A stretch of 64,000 bases of DNA from Selaginella tamariscina (Eukaryota > Streptophyta > Lycopodiopsida > Selaginellales > Selaginellaceae). The position numbers and the translations under genes are program-made. The stretch is taken from positions 352,001 to 416,000 of the forward strand of contig PUQB01000159.1 in the NCBI GenBank assembly GCA_003024785.1, read 5' to 3'. The notes below the pieces were generated by a model. That model ran no database searches. It was given only the letters and a program-made list of their open reading frames with translations, and had not been told where the DNA came from. Numbering within the stretch: the stretch's first letter is position 1; each line of letters starts with the position of its first letter. Positions 44,633-56,346 of the stretch are shown here, piece after piece.

Positions 44633-44636
44633 GTGC

Positions 44637-46025
44637 ATTCATTTATACAAAAGGTTAGGACATGTTTATAACCAGCACTAGAAATGGTCGTTAATAAGTT
44701 CCTTCACATCTAACACCGAGCTTTTTCTTGTAGAGCTTCCAGCGTGGTAGAGTTTTCACCATGGATTGGTGTGGATCCCCCACAATTGAGGCACCAAGAT
44801 ATCAACCTATTAGGAAATGAGGGGCATGCGTGGAGTGAAGGTTGGTCAGTACTAAACATGAGGCCCTCTTGGATAGCACATACAACAACAAATGACTAGT
44901 CGATCTTTGCCATACTTTGCCCTCGCTTTGTCAATAGTGCTGCTGAACAATTTATAATGATTCAGATCTACCACATATAAGCAAAATACCGATATATGTT
45001 GATTCTTTACATATGTGAAAAAAGGAAGTATTTTCTATTTTTAAATTATATTTTACATAATTTAATTTAAGTATATTAAATACAATTTATTTAAAATGAC
45101 ATTTAATTAAAAATGACATTTTAAATATTATAACCTTTCAACACTTTTCAACTAGAATAATCTAGAACATTCTACTCGTTTTAGAATAATTTAGAATATT
45201 CTACTCGTTTTAGAATAATCTAGAATATTTTATTTCAATTTGGGGCAAATAGGATTAGGATTAGGCTAGGGTTTGTGTTAATGTAGGAAATCACTTATGA
45301 TACATTAACACCATCTTCACGTTTAACATTTTCGATCATGCTCCTCACCTTCAATCTTGTTCTTCTACTAAGGTTTATTAAAATCTATTAGCAATCCATA
45401 TAGAACTAACATCCTTGTTCCCCAAATGTGTGGCTCCCCCACATTAATGAATATTGGTGAAGGTTCAATCAAATAATTTAGCCCTCTTTATAAAACTAAT
45501 GCATGCAACCTCTAAGGATAACCCTCACTCTTATAGCTACAATGTGTGTTTTCTGATCTATTTAATCACATGAAGCTCGTGGTAATCACAAATAACATCG
45601 GCTTTGATCACCTTTTGCAACTCTTCAATAAAATGAATATAAGAGCTTGGAGGGAAACAATAGCAATTAAAGAAATTTATGAAAATCATGCATAGGCTTA
45701 TGTAAAGCTCTCTATATACTATGAGAAGGTTTGGAGAGCAATCATGAAAGTAAAGTATTCATGAAAAGGATAAGATATGGTTTTCAAATGGTTGTTTGTT
45801 ACTTTTGGAGCATACTTAATCGATTTTTCATGTTATAGGTTTTGATTGTTGGATAAACTCTCTTAAGAGTCACTTCTTAGGCTGCTAATTGAGTTTACTG
45901 GTTTGATATGAAATGAGCACTATATCTTTTAGCATGACATGGTTGATACTAAGAATGACACAGATTGGGAATGGTTTCATTAGCACTAGAAGGATGTAAT
46001 AAATGATGAAGATTGCTTGACATTC
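44637..46025. other. AT-rich spacer with a short tandem repeat, no gene seen
   Basis: At 45,150-45,235 a unit ATTCTACTCGTTTTAGAATAATCTAGAAT repeats about two and a half times. The rest is noncoding AT-rich DNA. GGATTAGGATTAGGCTAGGG at 45,250 resembles the TTAGGG-rich ends of the next element. Confidence 0.5.
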
Positions 46026-46032
46026 CTTTCTA

Positions 46033-46500
46033 TCATAGTTTCTATTATGACTCCCCTTTACTTTGGACATGATTGTTGTTACCTACTGTACTATGTTGAT
46101 AAGCCCTAGGTGTAGAAGAAACAGACCTGCTTAGTGCACTTGGATATCTAGTGATGGTCCGGCCGGGTGTCATTAAGTATTTGCAAAAAACTCTGGGCGA
46201 AGCTAACACTTCCATCTAGAAAACTCTTACCCTGATTTTCCGTGTCCCAGTTAGGTTTTTGGTGGTTCGGTGAGTCGACATGTTGGATATGGTAGAAACA
46301 CCCTTAGGGTTGACCTAACCTAGGTTGCCCTAACCCCACGCCCTAAACCCCTTAGGTTAAGTTTAGGGGTTAATGAGTCATTAATTAACTCTCCAAGTAT
46401 ATTTCTTTAGGAATGAGATTTCGTGCTAGCCCACTTATGTAAAAAAAAATGGGGGCTCTGTCATATAAATAAGTAGTATATAAGAGTGAGGGTTTCTGGG
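46033..46500 (+). repeat. Left long terminal inverted repeat
   Basis: Begins near TCATAGTTTCTATTATGAC and pairs with 48350-48812 by eye at roughly 75-80 percent, with small indels. The inner part is rich in CCCTAA/TTAGGG-like words (46,300-46,380). Confidence 0.8.
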
Positions 46501-47615
46501 TTCATGATTGAGCTTGTTACTCTTCTTCCGGTGCAAGCTCTAGCTTGTGTTGTCAAGGCAACCCTGTTATGCCGCCCTAACTTTCCAGATGACAGGGTTC
46601 CCACCTTCATGGTAGCTTACCCTTAACGTTGGCGAATCCATGCCTGGGAGGTCTTGTCGGAATGCACGTTCCAAGAGGCAAAGGTTGAGGCTTGTCTCCA
46701 GCCTCCTCCTCCACGTCAAGATAGGTGTAGCACTCACAATCAAGTAAGGCACATCCGTGTCCTTGTTCAACTGTGGGCGTGAGATCTTGTTTGATAGTTC
46801 ACGTTGCCTAGTTCCTGAGGTTCATTGAGGGGTTCTAGAGTTGGCATTTAGGAGCCACGTTTGTGGCACTTGGTGCAACTCTTGAATCTAAGGGCTATGG
46901 CATGATAGCCCACATCGTGGAAGACAGTGTCACATGAAGATGTGACACTGGGCTAGATGTCACACGATACAATGCCCGAGGCATGCCCTTTGTGTCTTGG
47001 TTTATTGCCAAGGGGTTGAATACTCTAGTAAACAAGCATGCTTGTGCTTGCACTAGGGTGCTAAGCCTTGGGCATCAGTCCGAGAGAGGTTAGGTCTTAC
47101 AACTAGGTGTGCTTTGGCACACTTGGCTAGGGATGTTCTCTTAAAATTCAAGTTGAACACCTAAGCTTGTTAGTAGAAGCTCTTTTGTCAAGCACTCGTA
47201 AGGTCATGTACTTAGGGTTTTTCAAACCTAGCCTTAGGGAGGTTGCTTAGTAGAACACTCGTGTCCACCTACGGCCCTACTCGTTCTCACTAAGGGTATG
47301 ACTTGTCCACTCAAACCCTTAGGGTTAGTCGTGGTCCAGGGTACCCCTGTCGCCCTAAAGTGGTGTACTCCCGGATGAGGGTGATTCCTCAGAAGTGCAA
47401 CTCTATCACGAGGGATGTGTGAAACTCTCCTTTGTGGGGTTAAGGCAAGAGCCTGTCTAGGTTTACTGGACATGATTCTAAGTCTTTCGGTTATCCTCTA
47501 GGGTTCAGGGATGGTCATTCTAGGGGACTTAGGGTGGGACTCTAAGTCTTCTGTGTCGAGTTTTTACCTGTGCCACAAAGGCTTGCCAGGTGCCACCCTG
47601 GAATCCCTCTCTTGG

Positions 47616-47902
47616 AAACCCACGAAACCTGGTAAAGTAACCCGTATTAGGAAACCCAAGCCTTAGGAAGTCAAACCCCTTGTGAATTAAGATAACGGAC
47701 TAGCCGAGCTTTAGGTGTCGTTCCTAGCTTGCGTGGTTGAGGCGGCTGGAGCAAGTGGAAACCCCACGAACCTGGTAAAGTAACCCGTATTAGGAACCCA
47801 AGCCTTAGGAAGTCAAACCCCTTGTGAATCAGGATACACGGACTAGCCGAGCTTTAGTGTCGTTCCTAGCTTGGCGTGGTTAAGGCGGCTGGAGCAAGGC
47901 CT
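47616..47902. repeat. Tandem duplication of about 140 bp
   Basis: Two copies beginning GAAACCC(C)ACGAA(A)CCTGG and containing AGTAACCCGTATTAGGAA, GCCTTAGGAAGTCAAACCCC, GACTAGCCGAGCTTTAG and GTTCCTAGCTTG, ending GGCGGCTGGAGCAAG. They differ by few substitutions and several single-base indels. Confidence 0.9.
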
Positions 47903-48210
47903 CAACCACTAGTTTTGTGGAACGTGAACTCGGGTAATGTCTTTGAGCTTGCGGGCAGTTTTCGGACCAAGGAATCTGACTATCTCCTTGGAAGTGACGT
48001 GCCCCTATTCAAAGGCAAGATCCTGCCAACGATATGGATAGCTAACCCTAGGGGGGTTACCCCGATAAGGATAGTCTAACCTAGGGTGGGTTGTACCCCT
48101 GTTGTGTGGAAGTTTGGGCGTACACAACGGAGGTTGCACCTTGACGACACAAGCTTAGCTTGCACCGGTAGAGGATCGAACGCGGACCTTGACGACACAA
48201 GCTTAGCTTG

Positions 48211-48277
48211 CACCGGTAGAGGATCAAACCCGGGTCGTCCGCTGACAAGAAAATACTCACCACTATACTACATCGAC
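48211..48277 (-). tRNA. tRNA-Asp-like sequence, probably a pseudogene or SINE-type head
   Basis: On the minus strand it reads GTCGATGTAGTATAGTGGTG, then AGTATT, an anticodon-like CTTGTCAGC (GUC, Asp), then GACCCGGGTTTGATCCTC. That gives an A box (TAGTATAGTGGTGAG) and a B box (GGTTTGATCC) spaced as in tRNA-Asp. The 3' acceptor side (ACCGGTGC) does not pair with the 5' GTCGATG, so a working tRNA is unlikely. A second B-box copy with 50 bp around it lies just next to it (48,130-48,190). Confidence 0.5.
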
Positions 48278-48349
48278 ATGCACACAAAAGAAATATATGT
48301 CAGAAACAAGAATACCTTCCAGCAGAAGAAGGAAATTCTGTGTATCCAT

Positions 48350-48812
48350 TGCAGGATAGCTCACTACATATACTCTACCTTATTTATGTGACGGACCCCC
48401 CCCCTGTTTACCTAAGTGAGTAAGTGGGCTGGCACGGAAATGCCAACCCTTAGAGAAAATGGTTGTCCTAACCTAATCCTAAACCTAACCCCTAGGGGGG
48501 GGGTTAGGACGTGGGGTTAGGCAGCCCTAGGGTTAGGTTCAACCCTAGGGTGTCCCTAACCCTTATTTTGACAAGCTATAATTTGCAAAGAACCCTAACT
48601 GGAACGTCAAAATGGGGGAGGGTTCTCTAAATGGAAGTGCTACTTCGCTTAGAGTTTCTTGCAAATACCTAACGGACACCCGGTCGGACCATCAACTAGA
48701 TACCCAAGTGCACTATGCAGGCCTTTTCTTACATCTAGGGTTCGTCACATAATCCAATAGGTAACAACAGTCAAACCTCAAAGTAAAGGGTCGAGTCATA
48801 GTAAAAAACTAT
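48350..48812 (-). repeat. Right long terminal inverted repeat
   Basis: Inverted counterpart of 46033-46500. Contains CCTAACCTAATCCTAAACCTAACCCC and an eight-G run around 48,495 in the TTAGGG-like part, with a C9 run near 48,395. Confidence 0.8.
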
Positions 48813-48819
48813 GACATTC

Positions 48820-49972
48820 TGCCTAATTGGCCCCTAGCCAACTCTTAGGGTTAACTTGGAAGACTTAGCGTTGCTCACACAAGTGTGATGCTGAATGGCC
48901 ATTAGTAGCCATGTGTTGCCACATGTTAGCTCTTTGAATTAAAACTCTGACACTTTCTAATTGGCAGAAATGTGTTATTGAGTGGTGCAATAAATTTTAA
49001 TCAAGTGGAACATGGTTATTGCATAAAGCACTTAGTAGAGAACTTCTTGAAGAAATTCAAGAGTTTAGAGCTTTATGGAAGGCTGCTTTTTGAAAAAGTA
49101 ATGAATAAAATGTGTGTGAAAAGACCTCATGAATTTATCTACTATAGATAAAAATGCATTGGGCAATTACTTTGGAAGGAAAACACTTTGGACATTTAAT
49201 ATTTAATATAATAGTCTCTCAATACTTAATTACTTAAGGCACATAAGTTGTCAATCTGAGTATGCTGAAAATAATCAAATTAAAATTGATAACTTGATTC
49301 TTTTAACAACGATTTAAAGGGCATAAAGTTTGGATGATACTAGTGATATGGCTTCCATTAATTTAGTGGATATTATTAAGGGTGAAATTCATGAAGTATG
49401 CAGTCATGCTTACTATTACATTGTTCGTCAAGTTAATATGACAATATTTAATATTCACTTAAAGCACCACATTTGAGTGTGGGCTTATCAAAAAGTGTTC
49501 TTATTTTGATCGACAAGATTAATATTTTGTGTACTCATGCAGCCATGTTCTTGAGAGGAATGTATGCAATTTATGCCCATCGTTATTACTCATTTAAGGC
49601 TTACTATGGGCATATATAGATGTTATCTATCTTTTTGATCTAAAAGGCTTATGCAAAAATAATACACAACCATTGTAAACATGTCATCCTTCAAGTCGTC
49701 AAAAATGTACAAATTGAAGAAATTGATCGAGTGAAGCAGGATTCCCATTGTAAACAATGCCACTAAATTAACATAATTCATAAACTTTTAGGCATCCAAT
49801 TTGATTAGTATATTTTGGTTTCTTTATTTTTTTATTTTCCTTGAAATATATGTTAACAAGTAAAATATTTTAAACTATTCTAATTGAAGAATGTTAAAAG
49901 GTTGAATAAGGGTATTCAAAATTTCATAAAGACAAATTATAATTCAAGAATAAATTTGTAATTATGCAAAGT
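48820..49972. other. Spacer, no gene seen
   Basis: AT-rich noncoding DNA between the long-inverted-repeat element and the RING gene. Short frames such as E-L-L-E-E-I-Q-E-F-R-A-L-W around 49,040-49,080 hint at an old coding fragment that I cannot name. Confidence 0.45.
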
Positions 49973-50558
49973 TTAAGGGGTATAAAGGTCATAACCCCTC
50001 ACAAGATACGCCAGTGACATAAAATTAACTTGGCACGCTGGGCATTTCTTATACTTAAGTAGCCATGGGAGGATACAGTCCTCATGGAACAGATGTTCAC
50101 AAGACATTCTCACTACCGTGTCCAGGATTTTAGTTCTAGGAATCACTTTAAAGCACAAACAACATACTGGGAAGCCCACAGGACAATCACACAGGCAAAT
50201 AGGCTTTGTATGGTCAAGATGTTTGCAAGCATCTCCTTAACTCGGTCACCAGGACGAAACTCCTCGTTGCAAATGGTACACTTCCATAGATTGCTAGGTA
50301 TGCTCGTCCATACCATCACTGCTGGATCCACGCTCTCTGCAATAGGTGTGTTGGAATTGGCATCTTCATGATGTTCACTCTTTTGCTCCACGCTCTCCTC
50401 GATAGGTGTGTCCGAATTGAGCTTGGTTCATCTTCAGGGTGTTCACTAAGACTCTTGGGATCGTAATCTTCAGATTCTTCTGGGATTTCACAGGGATCAC
50501 TCATCAATGCAACCATTTCAGCTTCACTGAAGCACTCCTCATTCCCAGTCTGGACCAT
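49973..50558 (-). CDS. RING-type zinc finger protein, candidate ubiquitin ligase
   Basis: The C-terminus (50179-49973) is a RING-H2-type finger: C-C-L-C-F-K-V-I, then M-S-C-E-H-L-F-H-E-D-C-I-L-P-W-L and C-P-A-C. RING proteins bring E2 enzymes to substrates. Before it lies W-K-C-T-I-C-N-E-E-F-R-P-G-D (50,290-50,250), a second C-x2-C start; its partner Cys/His (H-L-D-H-T-K, C-L-C-D-C) appear in the next frame. The N-terminus (start Met at 50558) is acidic (M-V-Q-T-G-N-E-E-C-F-S-E-A-E) with a repeated N-S-D/N-T-P-I-E/A-E-S-V segment. Two single-base shifts (near 50,410 and 50,220) break the frame. I cannot tell error from real decay. About 190 residues if joined; short and intronless. Confidence 0.7.
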
Positions 50559-51559
50559 TGACAGCTATTGGAAGGAATCCTCTAAGTGTAAAGAAAAGGG
50601 TGGAAAGGGTGAGAATTGTGTAAGAAAGCACGTACTCTTTACATATATGTGTGTTCCGCTTACCCTGTAACAACACTTACTACAAATGCCCTTTTACACA
50701 TCCATGTAGTTCAGGAATCCCTAGGGCATTGAGTGCCAATTTATCCTCTCGATCGAGTGTTCGTGATTTTTTGTGATTCATGATTATGTACGTTAAAATC
50801 ACAATGCCACGTAAGCCCTAATTATAGAATGAGGTTGCCAGAGTGGAAATGCTGCCACGATGGCAATGCCGGTTCCAGGTAGCATCCGACGTGTGTCCTG
50901 TCGCCGTCAGGAAACGGAAGAGAAAAAAAAAAATAAAAATGAGAAGAGAATTAAAAATACAATAAGAAAACAACATATTAAGAAAAGGGAAAAAAGGGGG
51001 AGAAAGAGGGGCACTTGTTGTTTTGCACTGTTCACTATTTTGGCTATGGTAGACTCTTTCTTAGGCGCTCCACATGGCGGCTCTGAGCTAGGGCAACACA
51101 TGGGCTCTACAAATTCCGCCCCGGTTAAGCAAATTTCTTGTAAGTTTATTGTAGTTTAGCAGGTTTAGTTGATGCTTTAGAATGTTTGCCAGGAAATTTT
51201 GAAGCTGTAGGATGAGCATAATTTCTTAGAGTTTAGTAGGTTTTTAATGCGGTCGGAAACAGTCGGGGTTTAAAGTTTTGATAATGGAGTCTATAGAGAA
51301 ACAGGTGAATCGGGGGTAGGTGGCCAGAATAAAGAGGCAGAAGTAGCTGCAAACGAACCGGGGATTTCCAGGTGTGCGTGTGTTGAGGTTTATAAACTTT
51401 AGAATCTATAGGTGCGGTATTACATGCATAATTCTACTATAAACCATCAAACAGGACATCAGCATATGCTAGAATATCCATAGTAGTTGATACTATATAT
51501 ATCCTACATGTGTGTAAGAGTGTACAGTGTATTGGTCATATATTTTGCTTGGTTAGCAG
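50559..51559. promoter_or_regulatory. Divergent intergenic region between the RING and Agenet genes
   Basis: About 1 kb separates the RING gene start (minus) from the first well-supported exon of the Agenet gene (plus). It may hold both promoters and 5' leader exons of the Agenet gene. An A-rich tract (50,915-51,005) and TATATATATCC (51,493-51,503) are visible. Possible leader splice sites are present, but I could not identify the Agenet start codon. Confidence 0.4.
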
Positions 51560-52524
51560 GAATGATGAGCAGTTAGAAGTATTACCAATTACACAACCAA
51601 CAAGTGAACCAGGTTTAACATGCTCGGGTTTAGACACCGGCCTCCAGATCGAGGACTTCATCAAGGACGTTACGGACAACGAGCCAACAAAGAATGTCGG
51701 GGATAAACCGGCAACAGGATCTGTACATAGTGAGAGGCATTACTACTACCGCTGTGGACAACAAGCCGACAAAAAGTGTCGGGATAAACCGGCAACAGGA
51801 GCTGTACAGAGTGAGACCATTACTACTACCACTGTTCGAGTCGAGGAGGAGCGTTCGTACTGTGAAAGTCACCAGGGAAGTTGACAAGCCAGCAACTGAG
51901 AACCCAACACTCGAGAATTGCCTGTCTCCGACAATCCGACCACAGCGGATGCTCCCAAGATTGTGGAGGCTACTAAGGATGTACCGAATACTGTGCAGGA
52001 GAATATTCAAACTGTCCCGGTTACAACGACAGAGGGTGAAAACGAGGAGACAATCGATGGAGCTGCACTTTCAGGAGCAAACACCGATAAACGCCGGTGA
52101 ACGTGGATAAAAAAAGTGAACACTAACCTGGAGCAGGAAGACTCTGATAAACCACAGGTAAACACTGACCGGGAACAGGTAAACACTGACAAACCAGCGG
52201 GAAACGTTGATAAACACCCCCGAACAGTGATCAACAGTCTGTAACTGCCGGAAGAACACCGGTAAACACTACTGGAACGCCAGTAAACAGTGATAAAACA
52301 CCGGTAGCTACTTCAAAGAAAGCCCCAAAGTCATGTGTGGTTAACAGGGTTAGTGACGCTCAGCAGAGTCAAGCATACTCCACAGAGAAAACGCCTCAGT
52401 CAACGGAGAATCCCCACAGTTAAACGAGAGTCAACCTAGGACAACAGATGGTCAAGCCAGTCCAGCGGAAGCTCAGAAGCCTGTGAAAACTGGAGCAAAG
52501 AGAGGACGCAAGCCTGGAAAAAGG

Positions 52525-52594
<70 letters not shown>

Positions 52595-53380
52595 TATATA
52601 ATATATGTTGTACAGGTCAGAGAAAGGGGCTAAGGAAGCTACTAAGAGCAGGTCAAATTCTGGAGAGCCTAAACACTTGCAAGTTACATTCGACCTCACT
52701 ACCCAGCCTTTTAGTGATCCACAACAAGTCCAATTACGTGCTCAAATCCTCGTTTATGGGTCTATAATGTAAGTCAAACATAATGCATCTTGCTCTCTCT
52801 CTTCTCTCTCTCTCTCTCCTCCGTGTTTCACACGCACACGCACACGCACAAGTTAGACTCAGAATATATTTCATATGTGCTCGTATTGTTTTACTTCTCA
52901 ATACTTGTCTAAATTTATATACACTAACAACGATAACAACGATAATAACGATGTGTTTGTGTGTGTGTGCGCATGCGTACGTGCGTGTGCTGATAAACTT
53001 TTAACATTGACAGACAAGGCTCTCTACCGGAAGAAGCCTTGATGGGAGCTGCTTTCACAGACATATCTAAAGGTAAACTAAATAAACTAAAGATGTTAAA
53101 TGATCAGATACGTTGTGGTGTACGTGCGCGTTAATTTTGTATTGTAGTTCGAAGTTTGGAGTCATTTGAAAGCCATTTTAACGCATCAAGGAGTGTATGG
53201 GAGAAAACATGGAAGATGGCGGCAGAGCGTATCAATAAGATAGCCAAAACACCAACAAATGCTGCAAATCTTCCTCCTGCTCCTCCAAGTAAATCGAAGT
53301 CCACCAAGAAAAGTAGTCCTAAACCTTCTACATCTGTGATTGTTCAATCAAGTCCTTCAGGTATACTAATTATAATTATA

Positions 53381-53427
<47 letters not shown>

Positions 53428-53950
53428 TGTTTCTTTCCCAGACTTTCCTGCCGTTTCCCCACTTGCAAGCACTGTGATGAACATGGCTTCTGTTACTATT
53501 TCTTCATGGAATTCTGCACGAGCCCGCTCTCCTGCTTCTGCTCCTGTTCCTGTCCCTGCCCCAGAAAGGTGAGAATATACATGTATGCATTTATTTACAT
53601 GCATATATATTTGTAGAACAAGTATACATGTGTGCTACAGTTGGCAGTTTAGGCCTCCGAGGTTCCCATTCATACCACCGTTGAGCTCAACACCTGCACA
53701 ACAGCAGCCAGTTCTCAATGTACCCTGGGGAGCCAATGTCACACAGTTCTCGTCTCCTGTGCGCACAGCATGGCTTGGGCAAACTTCATATGTTCCTCCC
53801 ATTACTTCACCAGTACCTCCTGTTGTGTTGTTAGCGCACATTTAACTGAAACCAGCAAAGGAACTAAAAGAAGGAGGAGTCAGGTTTACATATGAGTGTG
53901 TTAATTATATATTCATACTATATACTTTTATATATCGTACCCACACACGT

Positions 53951-54006
<56 letters not shown>

Positions 54007-54186
54007 TTTACACTAGAAAATGTAGATATTGCATGTGTTGTTATGCTACTCACCACACACACACACACACACTTTTGTACTTATATATGATACTTGCAGC
54101 AAGAGTCCTCCCAGGTTCAGGCAACGAGTGCAGCTCCTTCTGGGACTTCTGGCGTTGTTGGTGATGTCTCCCCCGCAACAGCAGGT

Positions 54187-54247
<61 letters not shown>

Positions 54248-54452
54248 ATGCACACAAGGTTTATTGCTTAGTAACAGGACTTCTTGAAGAGAATAATGCG
54301 AGAGGAGATGTGGAGAGTATGCCTCCCGAAGAGCTGGTTAATAGACTGGAATCTGCAAAACGGACGGCTGAAGAAGCAGCATCTACTGCAGCTTCTGTTG
54401 TGGAAAGAAGTCAGTGTGTCTGGGATGAAATCAAAGATAAACGGAAGCAGGT

Positions 54453-54512
<60 letters not shown>

Positions 54513-55673
54513 AAACCTGTTTGTGGAAGTGTGTGTGTGTGTGTGTGTGTGTGTGCAGAGCAACCGAAGTACAGTTTCTCATTGTCATCCATCATTGTAT
54601 GGACATTATATAATTTTGTACATGTATAAAGTATGTGTACATATAGTCAGGAATGTGTATGTCACTCAACTATATGACATGTGTATATTATATACATGCA
54701 TGTATAACATATTATATGGACATTATCCTATATATGGATATGAATCTGTTCATACATACACATAAAGAACGTATGTATTGTATAGATGATGTATATACAT
54801 ATGTGTGCTTATTCTAACATTCAAGTAATGACATGTATGTTCATTTATGTATATATGCGTGAATATATTAATGTTTATGCAGAACAACATATCCAGCAAA
54901 GAGGCACAACTTGCTGCCTCATTAGCAGCGGTTACAGCGGCAGCATCCGTGGCAAAGGCGGCAGCTGCCGCTGCACACGTGGCATTTGCAGCAGCATTAC
55001 AGGCCAGAGCGATGGCAAAGGAGCTTATAAGTGAACACAACACGGAAGATCCAACCGTCACACACGTTGCGCAAGATCCGGCGGTCAGAGTCAGGTCTGC
55101 CATTAACGACGCTAAACACGTAATTAAGGAGGGGGTTAAGGATTTTTCCATGGTATATTCCAAGGCTGCTAATCTTGAAGCTGTTATACGTGCTGCTGAG
55201 CTTGCTGCAGAGGCTGCTTCTCAAGCAGGTAGATACTCATATTATATAGTAATCACTCAAGCAGGTAGATACTCATATTATATAGTAATCACTCAAGCAG
55301 GTAGATACTCATATTATATAGTAGGTAGATACTCATATTATATAGTAATCACCATTTACATTTTACGTAGATATTATTTTAATTGAACATTTAACAATAT
55401 TCGATCAAGTAGTAAACGGGGAACAAATACATACACATTTACATGTGATCTTTTATATATAAATGATGATACATATACATATAAAATACACGTATAGATT
55501 GTGTATTTGTTCTCCCATTAACTCTTTAATTAAATATAGAGAAAATTTATTTTTATTTATTATGCTCATACCAGGTTCTGTTATGTCCATTGGTGATCCT
55601 AACTCTTTGTCTTTGCCGGCCATCGATAAGCCAAAGGTATTTTATAAATATTTAAGTATGTGTGCATGTATTC

Positions 55674-55713
<40 letters not shown>

Positions 55714-56314
55714 AACGTGTGTATATATGTTGTATACATAATTACATATCATACACTGTACCATTATATCAATTTATATACGTATGTACACACCTCAATA
55801 ATTACTTGCACCGGTTTTTTATGAAGAAAGAGAATTACATAATATGTGGTACTACATGTACATCGTAGCAATATATACAGCAGGATATATGTAAACACAC
55901 ACACACATATGCACGCACGCGTGTTTCTGAGATGCTAAATTGTAGTATTTGTCACATTCAACATCCATATGTATTATATACATAAGTTTAATTTATACGT
56001 ATATGATACATGTGAGTCGTATATGTACATATAGACTGACTTAGGTAGTTTTATTTATATACATTGTTATAAAAGGGGAAGGTTGGTGGGAAAAGGAAGC
56101 CGAGGTCAAAACCAGCTGATAGAAAAGGTGATAAAGAGGGTCAAATCGAGAATCCCACAGAAAGAAGAAGGCTGATGCAGATAATAATGTTAATGCAAGA
56201 AAGGCACAAGGTGGTGACGAAGCTGAAGCTGAGCCTTCTGAAGGAATGGTTGAAGATAAACAGCAGAGCGCCAGAAACGAGGAAATCGTTGTTGGGTCAC
56301 ACATTGAGGTTTTG

Positions 56315-56346
<32 letters not shown>

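Larger units (their letters stand above)
29982..44636. mobile_element. Candidate 14.65-kb DNA transposon with palindrome arrays and ParB-like gene
   Basis: A 21-nt sequence at the left (29989-30009, GTTGTAACTAAAATGGG..) recurs inverted at the right (44612-44632) with 20 of 21 identical. ATTCAT lies just outside both (29976-29981 and 44637-44642). Inside, both ends have a few hundred bases of very AT-rich DNA with GGAATATTC repeats, then genes that all read outward: a DUF7869-type protein toward the left, and a ParB-like/methyltransferase-like protein and an FCP1-like phosphatase toward the right. The middle holds two arrays of an 18-bp palindrome and a microsatellite block. The outward, symmetric layout and the matching ends support one mobile unit. 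It has no Polinton, Helitron or other family signature that I know. The boundary is tentative: the two ends do not align perfectly with ATTCAT. Confidence 0.5.
46026..48819. mobile_element. 2.8-kb element with roughly 450-bp terminal inverted repeats
   Basis: The sequence from about 46,033 to 46,500 is inverted at about 48,350-48,812. Landmarks read the same on opposite strands: GTTGTTACCTA, TAGTGCACTTGG(A/G)TATCTAGT, GATGGTCCG(G/A)CCGGGTGTC, AGTA/GTATTTGCAA, CACTTCCAT, CCAGTTAGG, CCTAACCCCACG and GCCAGCCCACTTA. The centre has no protein but has a 140-bp tandem duplication and a tRNA-like sequence. Long inverted ends without a transposase suggest a non-autonomous Mutator-like or foldback element. 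TGACATTC lies near both ends (46018-46025 and 48812-48819) as a possible target duplication, but it partly overlaps the inverted repeat so I do not rely on it. Confidence 0.75.

Noticed and set aside
29982..44636. Polinton/Maverick, Helitron or Starship identity for the large element
   Set aside because: No protein-primed DNA polymerase, capsid, Rep-helicase or tyrosine recombinase could be found.
48211..48277. Functional tRNA-Asp gene
   Set aside because: The acceptor stem does not pair and a partial copy lies next to it; it is better read as a tRNA-derived pseudogene or SINE head.
46018..48819. TGACATTC as a firm 8-bp target duplication of the long-inverted-repeat element
   Set aside because: The inverted homology seems to run into part of this octamer (TCATAG/CTATGA), so it could be chance; kept only as a possibility.
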